Assembly (NCBI RefSeq): GCF_041431415.1 | Contig: NZ_CP107847.1 | Span: 1 to 64,000 of the forward strand | DNA: 64,000 nt | Direction: 5' to 3' | From: Streptomyces sp. NBC_00513 | Lineage (GTDB): Bacteria > Actinomycetota > Actinomycetes > Streptomycetales > Streptomycetaceae | Part shown: piece by piece, positions 51,264 through 59,037 of the stretch | Layout: every line of letters begins with the position of its first letter | How positions within the stretch are numbered: position 1 is the first letter of the stretch | Notes under the pieces: model-generated | The model's input: the letters and a program-made list of their open reading frames with translations, nothing else | Database searches by the model: none | Told to the model about the DNA's origin: nothing | Made by a program: the position numbers and the translations under genes

Positions 51264-51524
51264 TCAGGCCGTGACCGTGGCGAGGGGGCGGTGCGGGGCG
51301 ATGATCTGGCCGTCGGGCAGGAGCTCGCCGGTGTCCTCGAACACCAGAACGGCGTTGCAGAGGAGCGCCCAGCCCTGTTCGGGGTGCGACGCGACCGGGA
51401 GGGCGGCTTCCCGGTCGGGGCTGTCGGCGGTCGGGCACGTCGGCCGATGCGTGCACAGGGACTCCGGCATCCGCCGGGCCTTCTCGTTGGTGGTCGCGGT
51501 GTCGAGCTTGGTGCTGTGCTGCAT
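51264..51524 (-). CDS. DUF5999-like small protein, 86 aa
   Basis: Recognisable by LCTHRPTCPTADSPDREAA, then VASHPEQGWALLCNAVLVFE and DTGELLPDGQIIAPHRP, the conserved order of this Streptomyces family of unknown function. ATG 51524 is supported by GGAG upstream. Confidence 0.75.
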   Translation of the reverse strand: MQHSTKLDTATTNEKARRMPESLCTHRPTCPTADSPDREAALPVASHPEQGWALLCNAVLVFEDTGELLPDGQIIAPHRPLATVTA

Positions 51525-51675
51525 GAGCTCTCCTGGCGAGGGTGGGCCCGAGACTCTCCCGGACCGAGGGTGTGTGAAAGGGCGGCGTCCCTGGAGGCGG
51601 GCGGCCGGTACGCGGCGCGCCAGGGCTGCGGTCGAGAACCTGGCGGCCGGGCCCGCCAGGCGGGACACCGGGTGA

Positions 51676-51861
51676 TCAGCTTTTGCCGCGCCTGGTGAGG
51701 GGCGGGTGGATGTCGGTGACGCGGTGGCCGGCCTCCCAGGCAGCCGCCGCGGTGAGCACGGCGGCCGCCAGAAGCGCCTGGGTGAGGGGGTGGGCCAGGC
51801 CGCGCGCGGCGATGGCCCGTACCGCGTGGTGCTGGGCGGTACGGGCGGCCGGTATGTGCAC
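51676..51861 (-). CDS. 61-aa possible membrane protein
   Basis: Short protein with one hydrophobic helix (LTQALLAAAVLTAAAAWEAG) between basic ends. Only weak support beyond normal composition and position. Confidence 0.4.
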   Translation of the reverse strand: MHIPAARTAQHHAVRAIAARGLAHPLTQALLAAAVLTAAAAWEAGHRVTDIHPPLTRRGKS

Positions 51862-51869
51862 GCGAGTCC

Positions 51870-52004
51870 CTACTTCTGCTCGGGCTGTGGCTGCGGCGGT
51901 GTCCCGCAGGTGCAGGGCTCGTGCCGGATCGACTGGTACGGCTGGCCGTCCGCGCCGATCGAGTTCACGGTGACCAGGGTCGGCGGGTGGCCGCAGCCAC
52001 TCAC
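51870..52004 (-). CDS. 44-aa Cys-containing protein
   Basis: GTG 52004 overlaps the previous stop (GTGA). The product reads SGCGHPPTLVTVNSIGADG and EPCTCGTPPQPQPEQ, with a zinc-like cysteine pattern. A longer frame from 52082 exists but would overlap the neighbouring gene by 80 bp. Confidence 0.55.
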   Translation of the reverse strand: MSGCGHPPTLVTVNSIGADGQPYQSIRHEPCTCGTPPQPQPEQK

Positions 52005-52348
52005 CGGACCAGGCCCGTCGTACTCGGCGGCGGGGACGAGGCGGTGGCGTTCTGGCCGCAGCGGCAGGTCCAGTAGCCGCACAAGGCGCAGGCCTCGTCC
52101 GCCGCCGCGCGGACCGGCATGTTGAAACGCAGCAGCGGGGGGCGGATGTAGCCGGGGGCCATCTCGGCGAGGGTGCGCCGGGCTCGGCGGCCTTCGGGGA
52201 TCCGGGCGTCGTCCCGCTCGGCCATCGTGAGCAGCAGGGTGCCGACCTGGTGGAGGGAGTCGGTCTCGTCCCGCTCGTATCCGCGGTCCTCTTCTTCGTG
52301 GCGGATGTCGTCGATCGTTCCGGCGCGGGGGGTCAGGGTGGCGGTCAT
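52001..52348 (-). CDS. hypothetical protein with C-terminal cysteines, 115 aa
   Basis: An acidic N-terminus (TIDDIRHEEEDRGYERDETD), a helix (SLHQVGTLLLTMAERDDARI) and a C-terminal CALCGYWTCRCG that may bind metal. ATG 52348 overlaps the WhiB-like stop (ATGA), so it is coupled to that regulator. Confidence 0.65.
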   Translation of the reverse strand: MTATLTPRAGTIDDIRHEEEDRGYERDETDSLHQVGTLLLTMAERDDARIPEGRRARRTLAEMAPGYIRPPLLRFNMPVRAAADEACALCGYWTCRCGQNATASSPPPSTTGLVR

Positions 52349-52893
52349 GCCGCGACCTCCCAGCCGGTCCGGGCGCGGCGGGCGGTGCGCACCACGGCGA
52401 GCTGGGCGGCGAGTTCGGCGATCCGCTGGTTCTGCTGCCGCTGGAGTACGGCCTGGTGCGGCATGCCGCCGCTCCTGGCCGGAATCCTGCGGGCCTCGCT
52501 CCCCAGTTCCACGGCGAGGCCGGTCAGCTGTTTCCACTCCTGGTCGCTGGCCTCGTCGGCGGTGACCGCGGCGGTGAGGCGTTGGGCCTGGAGCTCGCGG
52601 AGGGCGACCAGCTCGTAGCCGGAGCGGCCACCGCGAACCAGGTCGTCGACCCGAGGGTTGCCGTCGCCGTCGCGCAGGGCCAACTCCTCGCAGGCCACCC
52701 GGACGGGGCAGCCGTGACAGAAGCGGATCGCCTCGGCGCGCTGCGCCTGCCAGGTGGCCGGCGGCTGACCATCGGCGCGGAAGAAGAGGTCGGGGTTGGT
52801 GTCGGCCTGAACGCACTTGGCGCCGGCGTCGATCGCGGCCTGGAGCACCGGGCGCCGCATCCGGCGGGCCTGAGTAGATGTCATCCTGTGCAT
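52345..52893 (-). CDS. WhiB-like transcription factor, 182 aa
   Basis: Carries the Wbl iron-sulfur signature: C27, C59, C62 and C68 (AKCVQAD, then RFCHGCPVRVACEE), followed by the glycine-rich turn VRGGRSGYEL in place of GVWGG and a helical C-terminus. Wbl proteins bind a [4Fe-4S] cluster and regulate transcription with the principal sigma factor; plasmid and phage copies often control transfer. It heads a run of coupled small genes, downstream of a hairpin. Confidence 0.85.
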   Translation of the reverse strand: MHRMTSTQARRMRRPVLQAAIDAGAKCVQADTNPDLFFRADGQPPATWQAQRAEAIRFCHGCPVRVACEELALRDGDGNPRVDDLVRGGRSGYELVALRELQAQRLTAAVTADEASDQEWKQLTGLAVELGSEARRIPARSGGMPHQAVLQRQQNQRIAELAAQLAVVRTARRARTGWEVAA

Positions 52894-52927
52894 GTGCGTC
52901 TTCCCTTTCCAGAGGGGGACTGCAGAG

Positions 52928-52961
52928 ACGAACCCCCGGGGGCCTAAGCCCGGGGGTTCGT
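52928..52961. terminator. 13-bp hairpin
   Basis: ACGAACCCCCGGG (52928-52940) pairs with 52949-52961 across 8 bases, upstream of the WhiB-like gene. Confidence 0.6.
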
Positions 52962-52986
52962 CGTGTTCTGACTGCTGTACGAGCAG

Positions 52987-53033
52987 CCACGGCCTCGGCC
53001 GCCCGCTCGTGATGCGGGTGGCCGAGGCCGTGG
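52987..53033 (-). terminator. 14-bp hairpin terminator
   Basis: CCACGGCCTCGGCC (52987-53000) and its complement at 53020-53033, with inner partial pairing, 20 bp past the stop at 53055. Confidence 0.7.
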
Positions 53034-53054
53034 TCGATCGTCGCGGTGTGCGGG

Positions 53055-53639
53055 TCAGGCGGCCGACGTGGCCGCGACCTTCCGGGCGGCGTACTGCCTG
53101 CCCAGCTCGGCCTGCCGCCGGTCGTGGCGCTCCAAGTGCTCCGGCTCCTGCGGAAGCTGGGGGCCATCAGCGGGGCGCGCGCCGTCGGGGAGCTGCTTCC
53201 GGGCGGCGTCGGTCTCGCCGACCTGTACCTGGACCGCCTTCCAGTCGGCCATTCGGCCGGCCGGGGTGCGCTCGGCGCGGGCCCGCAGGGTCCGGTCGGT
53301 CGCCGGGCTGAATGCCTTGGGCAGCACCGTGGTGGCCTGGCGGCTGGCGGCCTCGGTAACGGCGTCGGCCAGAGCCTCGTGCCACTGGTCGGGGGTGATG
53401 TCGAACCAAATGCGCTGGCCGCTACCGGGGCAGCGGGGTGTGCGGCCCGGCTCGGCGCGGCGGTGGCGGGGCTGGCCACTGTGCGGTTCGGCCCGGTGGG
53501 CGATGACCATGCGGTCCCGGATGGGCCGCCAGGTGGTGCAGTCGGGGCAGACAATGGCGCGCTTTTCGCCGTCGCGCAGGTTGATGAGGTTGGGACGAAC
53601 GCTGCTCGCCCGGAGCGGGGCCCGGCCGTTGTGCTTCAT
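53055..53639 (-). CDS. hypothetical protein with zinc-ribbon-like N-terminus, 194 aa
   Basis: N-terminal VCPDCTTWRPIRDRMVIAHR and RTPRCPGSGQRIWFDIT form a split cysteine pattern like a zinc ribbon; the remainder is helical and charged (DAVTEAASRQATTVLPKAF). ATG 53639 has GGAGGAACCC upstream. Divergent from the GntR regulator. Confidence 0.6.
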   Translation of the reverse strand: MKHNGRAPLRASSVRPNLINLRDGEKRAIVCPDCTTWRPIRDRMVIAHRAEPHSGQPRHRRAEPGRTPRCPGSGQRIWFDITPDQWHEALADAVTEAASRQATTVLPKAFSPATDRTLRARAERTPAGRMADWKAVQVQVGETDAARKQLPDGARPADGPQLPQEPEHLERHDRRQAELGRQYAARKVAATSAA

Positions 53640-54039
53640 GGGTTCCTCCACAGGTGGTTGCGTTCTCTGCCCGCCAGGGCCTCACGAAAAGGCCGTGGCG
53701 GACAGGCAGCGCAACTGCTGTCAGGCTGCGCCCGCATCAAGCCGACCGGGGACCTCGTGGTTCGTCTCCCGGCACCCACCCTCTGGTGAGCGGCCACAAA
53801 ACTCGATGCGGTGCTGCGCTATGCGGTTGTGGGCGGTGCTCCCGGCCACTTCCGGCCTGGGATGTGGAAGCGATGAAGCTGCTACCACGGGGTGTTCAGC
53901 GGGGGGAGGGGCTCTCACCGAGAGACCTTCTTAGCTGACATAGCTAACTTAGCTGATAGAGTGGGGGTGGTGTCAAGCGGTTCGTTAATGAAGCTAGGGA
54001 AGCTAGGGAAGCTACCTAAGTCGAGGGGGTCGTCTTACG
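53640..54039. other. divergent control region between the transfer block and the GntR gene
   Basis: 400 bp without a gene, AT-rich towards 53930-54010. It contains two clusters of AGCT repeats in front of the GntR gene. Confidence 0.5.
53931..54013. promoter_or_regulatory. two triplets of AGCT-centred boxes at 9-bp spacing (probable GntR operator)
   Basis: First cluster: AGCT at 53933, 53942 and 53951 (TTAGCTGACATAGCTAACTT, then AGCTGA). Second cluster: AGCT at 53992, 54001 and 54010 (GAAGCTAGGGAAGCTAGGG, then AAGCTACC). Both show exact 9-bp periodicity and lie in an AT-rich stretch directly upstream of the regulator start at 54040, consistent with autoregulation. Confidence 0.6.
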
Positions 54040-54381
54040 ATGTCGCTCATGAGTAACGAGGCCGTGCAGCCGTACCAACGGATCGCCCAGGACTACGGCG
54101 AGAAGATCCGCCAGGGACGACTCGCTGCCGGCATGAAGTTGCCCGGCATCCGGGAGCTCTCCGAGGAGTACGGCGTCGCGGCAGGAACGGTCCAACGAGC
54201 TCTTACCGAACTGCGCAGCGCGGGACTGATCTACTCCCACCAAGGGCGTGGCTCCTTCGTCAGCGACACCTCGGGTGAGGCCGACCAAGACCCGACCGCA
54301 CTCGCCATCAAGGTGCTTCAGTCTCAGGTAGCGGAGCTCACGGCCCGTCTGGACAAGCTTGAGGGAAAACGCGATGGCTGA
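54040..54381 (+). CDS. GntR-family regulator, 113 aa
   Basis: A winged helix-turn-helix of GntR type: YQRIAQDYGEKIRQGRLAAG, then MKLPGIRELSEEYGVAAGTV, LRSAGLIYSHQGRGSFV, followed by a short helix (VLQSQVAELTARLDKLEG) and no effector-binding domain. Such short GntR proteins (YtrA-like) control nearby genes and plasmid transfer. ATG 54040 has GAGGGGG upstream; ATG 54049 is also possible. Confidence 0.85.
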   Translation: MSLMSNEAVQPYQRIAQDYGEKIRQGRLAAGMKLPGIRELSEEYGVAAGTVQRALTELRSAGLIYSHQGRGSFVSDTSGEADQDPTALAIKVLQSQVAELTARLDKLEGKRDG

Positions 54382-54536
54382 CGCTGGCTCCCGCCTCTCA
54401 CGCTGCATGTCCTTCGCTCCCTGGTCGCTTCCGGCTCCGCTACCAAAGTTGTAAGACCAGGCGTGGATTGCGTTCTAGGTCTGACATGTGTCCGGCAGAT
54501 GGGACACAACAATCGGAGACATGAAGGGGTATCAGT

Positions 54537-55931
54537 GTGGGGCAGAAGCCGAACGTCTTAACCCCCGAGGCATCGCCCTTGCATCGCTTCGGCTATCAGA
54601 TGCGAGACCTTCGGGAACGGCGCAACCACACCCTGCGCAGCCTGGCAGAGGCCACCTTCATCTCCTACTCCAAGCTCTGGAAATGGGAGAACGCACAACG
54701 GGCACCGAAACACCGCTCGGAGGTTGAGCAGCTCGACCGACTGCTCGACGGCCAAGGACTCCTGGTGGAGCTGTGGGCCCGCATCGGCAGGGATGCTTCC
54801 TCCCCGCGCGATGTGTCCGTTCCGGGGGTCCATGTGTCCGAATCGTCTCCGGACCTGGCCCTAGCCGCCTCTGGACAGGCAGGCTCGAACGATGACGACA
54901 CGGACACGGTCGTCGTCCCCTGCCGCGTCCACGGAAGGATCCTCTTCGTGCCCGTGCCCCGCCGCGTTGTCCTGGCGTCTGGTCTCGCCGGACTCGCCAC
55001 GACAGCACTTCCGGCCCCGACAGCGACCGCGGCCGCTACCGCCGACATGGTCTCGCCCATTGAGCACTTCTCGCAGCTCCGCCGCGTGATGATCCAGACC
55101 GACAACTTGATCGGTCCCCGGCACGTGCTGCCCGCGCTACAGCAGCACCTGGCCCGACTTACCAGCCGCCGCCGTACTTCTCGTGGCGCCGACGCTGCCG
55201 AGCTCCTCGCGCTCGAAACCCGCTACGAGGAACTAGCTGGGTGGCTGGCGCAAGACATTGGGGACGAGCGAACCGCCCACGGGCACACGGCGAAGGCCCT
55301 TGATGCATCCCACATCACCGGCGACACCGATCTCACCGCGTACATTCTCGGCCGCAAGGCCCAGCTCGCCGTGGACACGGGCCTTGCGGCTGACGCCCTC
55401 GGCCTTGCAGCCGCTGCCCGCCGCACCGCCCGCCCCGGCAGCCGCCTCGAAGTCATCGCAGTCATGCACCAAGCCCACGCACACGCCGTTCTAGGCGACG
55501 GTACCGAAGCCTTGACCTCATACGACACCGCGCTTGCTCTCCTCGGGCGCGCGGACACTGACGGAGTCTGGGGCTCCTGGCTCGACGAGGCATACGTCAG
55601 CACGGCCCGCGCTCGCTCCTTGGCCGCGCTCGGCGAGTACGAGCAGGCCGCAGCAGGTTTCGACACCGCCATCGCTGCCCTGCCAGCCACCTACCGGCGC
55701 GACCGCGGCGTCTACCTCGCCCGCGCAGCCCGCGCCCACGCCGGCGCTGGCAACCTCCCTCTCGCTGCTCAGATCGGCCTACAAGCCGTCGGAATCGCTG
55801 CTGAAACCGGCTCAGCCCGCATCGTGAGCCAGCTCGACCGGCTCGACCGAGTTCTTGCCGCCGCCGGCAGCAAAGAGGGCATCGCCGAATTCCGCGCCGC
55901 GCTCGACCAGATCGTCCTGCACCCCGCCTGA
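54537..55931 (+). CDS. XRE-type regulator with TPR-like C-terminus, 464 aa
   Basis: Helix-turn-helix at residues about 18-75 (YQMRDLRERRNHTLRSLAEA, ISYSKLWKWENAQRAPKHRS), a linker with a hydrophobic stretch (RRVVLASGLAGLATTALPAP), then TPR-like repeats (LLALETRYEELAGWLAQDIG, ALTSYDTALALLGRADTDG, EYEQAAAGFDTAIAALPATY). This architecture is common in Streptomyces next to small enzyme genes. GTG 54537 follows GAAGGGG. It probably regulates the two RibD-type genes that follow it. Confidence 0.8.
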   Translation: MGQKPNVLTPEASPLHRFGYQMRDLRERRNHTLRSLAEATFISYSKLWKWENAQRAPKHRSEVEQLDRLLDGQGLLVELWARIGRDASSPRDVSVPGVHVSESSPDLALAASGQAGSNDDDTDTVVVPCRVHGRILFVPVPRRVVLASGLAGLATTALPAPTATAAATADMVSPIEHFSQLRRVMIQTDNLIGPRHVLPALQQHLARLTSRRRTSRGADAAELLALETRYEELAGWLAQDIGDERTAHGHTAKALDASHITGDTDLTAYILGRKAQLAVDTGLAADALGLAAAARRTARPGSRLEVIAVMHQAHAHAVLGDGTEALTSYDTALALLGRADTDGVWGSWLDEAYVSTARARSLAALGEYEQAAAGFDTAIAALPATYRRDRGVYLARAARAHAGAGNLPLAAQIGLQAVGIAAETGSARIVSQLDRLDRVLAAAGSKEGIAEFRAALDQIVLHPA

Positions 55932-55965
55932 CGTCACCCGGCCCTACTCATACTTGGAGAGTTCC

Positions 55966-56664
55966 GTGCCTCGCCCGTTCGTCCTGCTGTCCGCCGCCGT
56001 CTCTCTGGACGGCTACCTCGACACCCGGCCGGGCGAAGACCGGCTCCTGCTCTCCAACGCCGCCGACTTCGACCGCGTCGACTCCGTACGCGCCTCCGTC
56101 GACGCAATCCTCGTTGGCGCTGGCACCCTTCGAGCTGACAACCCCCGGCTCCTCGTCAACTCGCCGGAGCGAAGGGCAGCGCGAGTCTCCGCAGGTCTCC
56201 CTGAGTACCCGCTGAAGGTCACCATCACCAGAACAGGCGACCTTGACCCTGCCTGGAAGTTCTGGCACCACGGCGGCGAGAAACTAGTTCTCGCTGTTGG
56301 CCATGAAGCAGCAGGGAAGACCCGCGCCAATCTCGGGGACCTCGCTACCATCCAGGGCATCCCTACTGAAGCAACCTGGCAGACCGCACTCGACATCCTC
56401 GGCGATGTCTACGGAGTCCAGCAGCTCATGGTCGAAGGTGGCGGCACCATCCACACCCAGCTCCTCGAGGAAGCTCTCGCCGATGAGCTCCAGCTCGTCA
56501 TCGCCCCGCTCCTCGTCGGCCAGTCTGATGCCGTACGGATGCTCGGTCCTGCCAACTACCTCGGTGGCCCCTCCGCCCGGCTCAGGCTCTTGGAGACAAA
56601 GCAAATCGGCGACGTGGTGCTCCTGCGCTACGCGCCTAAGGACATCTCCATGGAACCCCGATGA
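55966..56664 (+). CDS. RibD C-terminal/dihydrofolate-reductase-fold reductase, 232 aa
   Basis: Matches the reductase half of RibD: FVLLSAAVSLDGYLD, the substrate loop VDAILVGAGTLRADNPRLLV, QQLMVEGGGTIHTQLLEEAL near the NADPH site and DELQLVIAPLLVGQ. It would reduce a ribosylamino-pyrimidine-like compound with NADPH. GTG 55966 has GGAGAG upstream. It overlaps the deaminase gene by 4 bp, splitting RibD's usual two domains into two genes. Confidence 0.85.
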   Translation: MPRPFVLLSAAVSLDGYLDTRPGEDRLLLSNAADFDRVDSVRASVDAILVGAGTLRADNPRLLVNSPERRAARVSAGLPEYPLKVTITRTGDLDPAWKFWHHGGEKLVLAVGHEAAGKTRANLGDLATIQGIPTEATWQTALDILGDVYGVQQLMVEGGGTIHTQLLEEALADELQLVIAPLLVGQSDAVRMLGPANYLGGPSARLRLLETKQIGDVVLLRYAPKDISMEPR

Positions 56665-57167
56665 CCATCAGGTCAGGCGCGAGCGCTCCGGGCGTCGGCA
56701 GCTCCGCTAACGCCGCGGACCACCGCTGGCTCGCCCTCGCGTGCGATCTCGCTGCCCTGTGCCCTCCCTCGACGACCGCATTCTCCGTCGGTGCGGTCAT
56801 CGTCGCGGAGGACGGCACCGAGCTCGCCCAGGGTCACTCCCGAGAGTCCGACCCCCTTGACCATGCCGAAGAAGCTGCACTCGCCAAGCTCGCTGCCACG
56901 GATTCCCGTCTGGCCACCGCCACGCTCTACAGCTCCCTAGAACCCTGCGCAAAGCGTGCGTCCCGCGCACGGCCCTGCTCGCAGCTCATCCGCGACGCCC
57001 GCATCCCTCGTGTCGTCACTGCCTGGCGCGAGCCGGATACCTTCGTCCCGGGCGCCGACGGCACTGAACTCCTTGAGTCCGCTGGTGTCGCCGTCGTCGA
57101 ACTCCCTGAGCATGCGGACGCCGCTCAGAGGCCGAACAGCCATCTACTCAGTGGCGGTAAGCGGTGA
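56661..57167 (+). CDS. RibD-type deaminase, 168 aa
   Basis: Cytidine-deaminase-fold enzyme with the zinc site HAE (H68-E70, DHAEEAALAKL) and the ligands C96 and C106 in SLEPCAKRASRARPC, followed by RDARIPRVVTAWREPDTFV and GTELLESAGVAVVELP. This is the deaminase half of RibD/RibG. Start ATG overlaps the reductase stop (ATGA). A pyrimidine deaminase plus reductase pair outside a riboflavin operon suggests salvage or modification of a nucleotide-like product. Next gene overlaps its stop (GTGA). Confidence 0.85.
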   Translation: MTIRSGASAPGVGSSANAADHRWLALACDLAALCPPSTTAFSVGAVIVAEDGTELAQGHSRESDPLDHAEEAALAKLAATDSRLATATLYSSLEPCAKRASRARPCSQLIRDARIPRVVTAWREPDTFVPGADGTELLESAGVAVVELPEHADAAQRPNSHLLSGGKR

Positions 57168-57796
57168 AACGCGTCAGCGTGGCTCGTACAGCCGTGTATC
57201 GGCTGTACGACGCCGAGGGGCGCCTGCTGTACGTCGGAATCACCATGAACTTGCAGCAGCGCCTCGCCGATCACCGCCGCCAGAGTTTTGGTGGCATCTG
57301 GTGAAGCGTCAGGACGTCCGGTGGCACGACAGTCGGCCCAAGGCCGAAAGCGTCGAGGCAGAGGCGCTCCGGACCGAAGGCCCCTTGTACGACGGAACCG
57401 ACCGCATCGCCAACTGGGTTCATGCACGCCAGTCGCGCCCAGTGGATCCATTCTGGCGGCCGGTCGCCGAGGCGCTCCTCTCGCAGATCACGAACGGCAC
57501 GTGTCTAGTGGGTAGTCACCTTTCCTGCGGCACGTGAGCTTGCGGCCCGCTTCAAGATCTCGGAGTCATCCGCTGGCCTCGCTCTGCACATGCTCCGGAC
57601 AGCCAGGGTGATCGGCGCTCCACCCCACAACGTGGTTCGCCCTATCGCGGACCACCAGCCCCTCGGACGGACCGACGCCGAAGTCAGGGACCGGCTTGCA
57701 GAAGGCGATCCGCCGGAACGAACGGCGACGGCACCTCCCTCTCAGAGTCCTAGTGGTGTATCTTTCAGGGATCTGTCGATCATGAGAGGCTGCGCC
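57164..57796 (+). pseudogene. GIY-YIG nuclease/winged-helix protein with two frameshifts
   Basis: Starts GTG 57164. The first part reads AVYRLYDAEGRLLYVGITMN, a GIY-YIG core (LY..YVGIT). A one-base loss near 57275 moves the frame to EFWWHLVKRQDVRWHDSRPK, VEAEALRTEGPLYD (the rest of the GIY-YIG domain). One base too many near 57520 moves it again to RELAARFKISESSAGLALHM, a GntR-like winged helix. So the inferred protein is a nuclease fused to a DNA-binding domain. As sequenced, all parts are separated by stops. The last part runs in frame into the XRE gene. Confidence 0.6.
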
Positions 57797-58102
57797 ATGC
57801 CCGACCCGGACCGCTTGAGGCAGGTCGATGCCCTGCTGGACGGCCTGGACGACGTCCTGCCGCCACCTCACGTGCGGGCCCAGTTGCGTCTTGCTGCTGG
57901 CCTCACGCAGAAGGATGTCGCGGACGTTGTGGGTGTGAAGCGCGTGGCGGTCGCGCGCTGGGAGTCGGGCGAGGCCCACCCTCGGCGCCCACACCGCGAC
58001 GTCTACCTTCACCTGCTCAATGGCCTCGCGGAGCGTTTTCCCGAAGCGACACAGCTGAATGAGGGCATGCCGACGCCGACCTCCGAGGGGGGATCGGGAT
58101 GA
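57797..58102 (+). CDS. XRE-type helix-turn-helix protein, 101 aa
   Basis: Short regulator with a clean HTH: VRAQLRLAAGLTQKDVADVV, GVKRVAVARWESGEAHPRRP, then HRDVYLHLLNGLAERFP. ATG 57797 has a GAGGCTG-like weak site; a longer in-frame reading exists because the upstream frameshifted gene runs into it. A TATCTTT-like element near 57768 may be its own promoter. Confidence 0.7.
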   Translation: MPDPDRLRQVDALLDGLDDVLPPPHVRAQLRLAAGLTQKDVADVVGVKRVAVARWESGEAHPRRPHRDVYLHLLNGLAERFPEATQLNEGMPTPTSEGGSG

Positions 58103-59037
58103 CCTAAAGGCCATCGGCCGCGCGCGCCACAAAGCGGACTAACCATCCGCTGGCCGTCGCGCGGCCCGTCTACCGACTACGGATTAACCACCCGCGTCGG
58201 CCGCTCAGGTCCCAGTTTGCCGCTGGTCCTGAGCTGCGGCTCACCGAGCCGCTCGTTTTCTCCGGCCCCTAACCAGGGCCACTGCACACCAGGCCACTAA
58301 CCACGGCCACCACAGCTGTAGCTAGCAGTTGCGTCACCCGCAGGCCCCCACCACAGGGGCGTTGCGGTTCAGCAGTACCGGGAGGGGAGGAGAAATCTCC
58401 CCCCGCCCGATCGGTGTCTGCCCCGCTTCTCACGAAGGGGGGCTTACCCGACACATCCGCACATCTGGCCGAGGTCCTGCCCAGAGGGCTCGGGTCGGTC
58501 CAGCTATATGGAGAGCAGGTCGTTTCTCATAGTGCACGAGAGTGGTGTCCCCTGTCAGCTTGACCTTGTCCGTTTCACCCCGGTTCAGGCGCGGCGGTCG
58601 TCCCGTGTGACGGGATCGGCGTACGGTTCATGCCTCTTTTCCCGCTTCGTACCGGAAGTTGGATTTCCGGTAGGAAGCTGCAAGAGCAACAGTTTCGGAG
58701 CGGTCTCGCCGGGCTCGGTCGCGGCGGCGACCGTCCAGCTCGTGCACCCGCTCGCGGAGGGCGTCCACAACTGCGTCGGCGGTGACGTCCGCGAGGGCGG
58801 CTTCCCGTGTGGCGGGACGGGTTCCAAGATTTCTGTCCGCCGTGCGGGAGCGCAGGGGGTGATCCGCGCTGAGCGGGCTCTGTCCACAGGCCGCCTGTTG
58901 CAGGGTCGGCGGGTGGATCACGAAACAGCTGAAACCGGGGGTGTCCGCTTTGGCGTGTCAGGCCCGACGGCTACTCAGACGGTGTTCGACAGTTCGGCTT
59001 CTGTGGTGTTCACCGCTCTTGTCGGGGCGGTGGGCCG
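58103..59037. other. 0.9-kb intergenic region, possible origin
   Basis: Contains four copies of (C/T)TAACCA at about 58139, 58185, 58268 and 58297, each followed by a GC-rich block (CCGC, CCCGC, GGGCC, CGGCC), which could be iterons or boxes for the adjacent protein. A minus-strand frame (58628-58921, 97 codons) reads as possible protein (TADAVVDALRERVHELDG), but is not recognised and has low confidence. The right half is directly upstream of the 602-aa protein start. Confidence 0.4.

Noticed and set aside
49435..51675. 746-codon plus-strand frame rich in Ser/Ala/Arg
   Set aside because: Antisense to the Spd-like coiled coil; composition reflects the coil's Ala/Arg/Glu codons read backwards.
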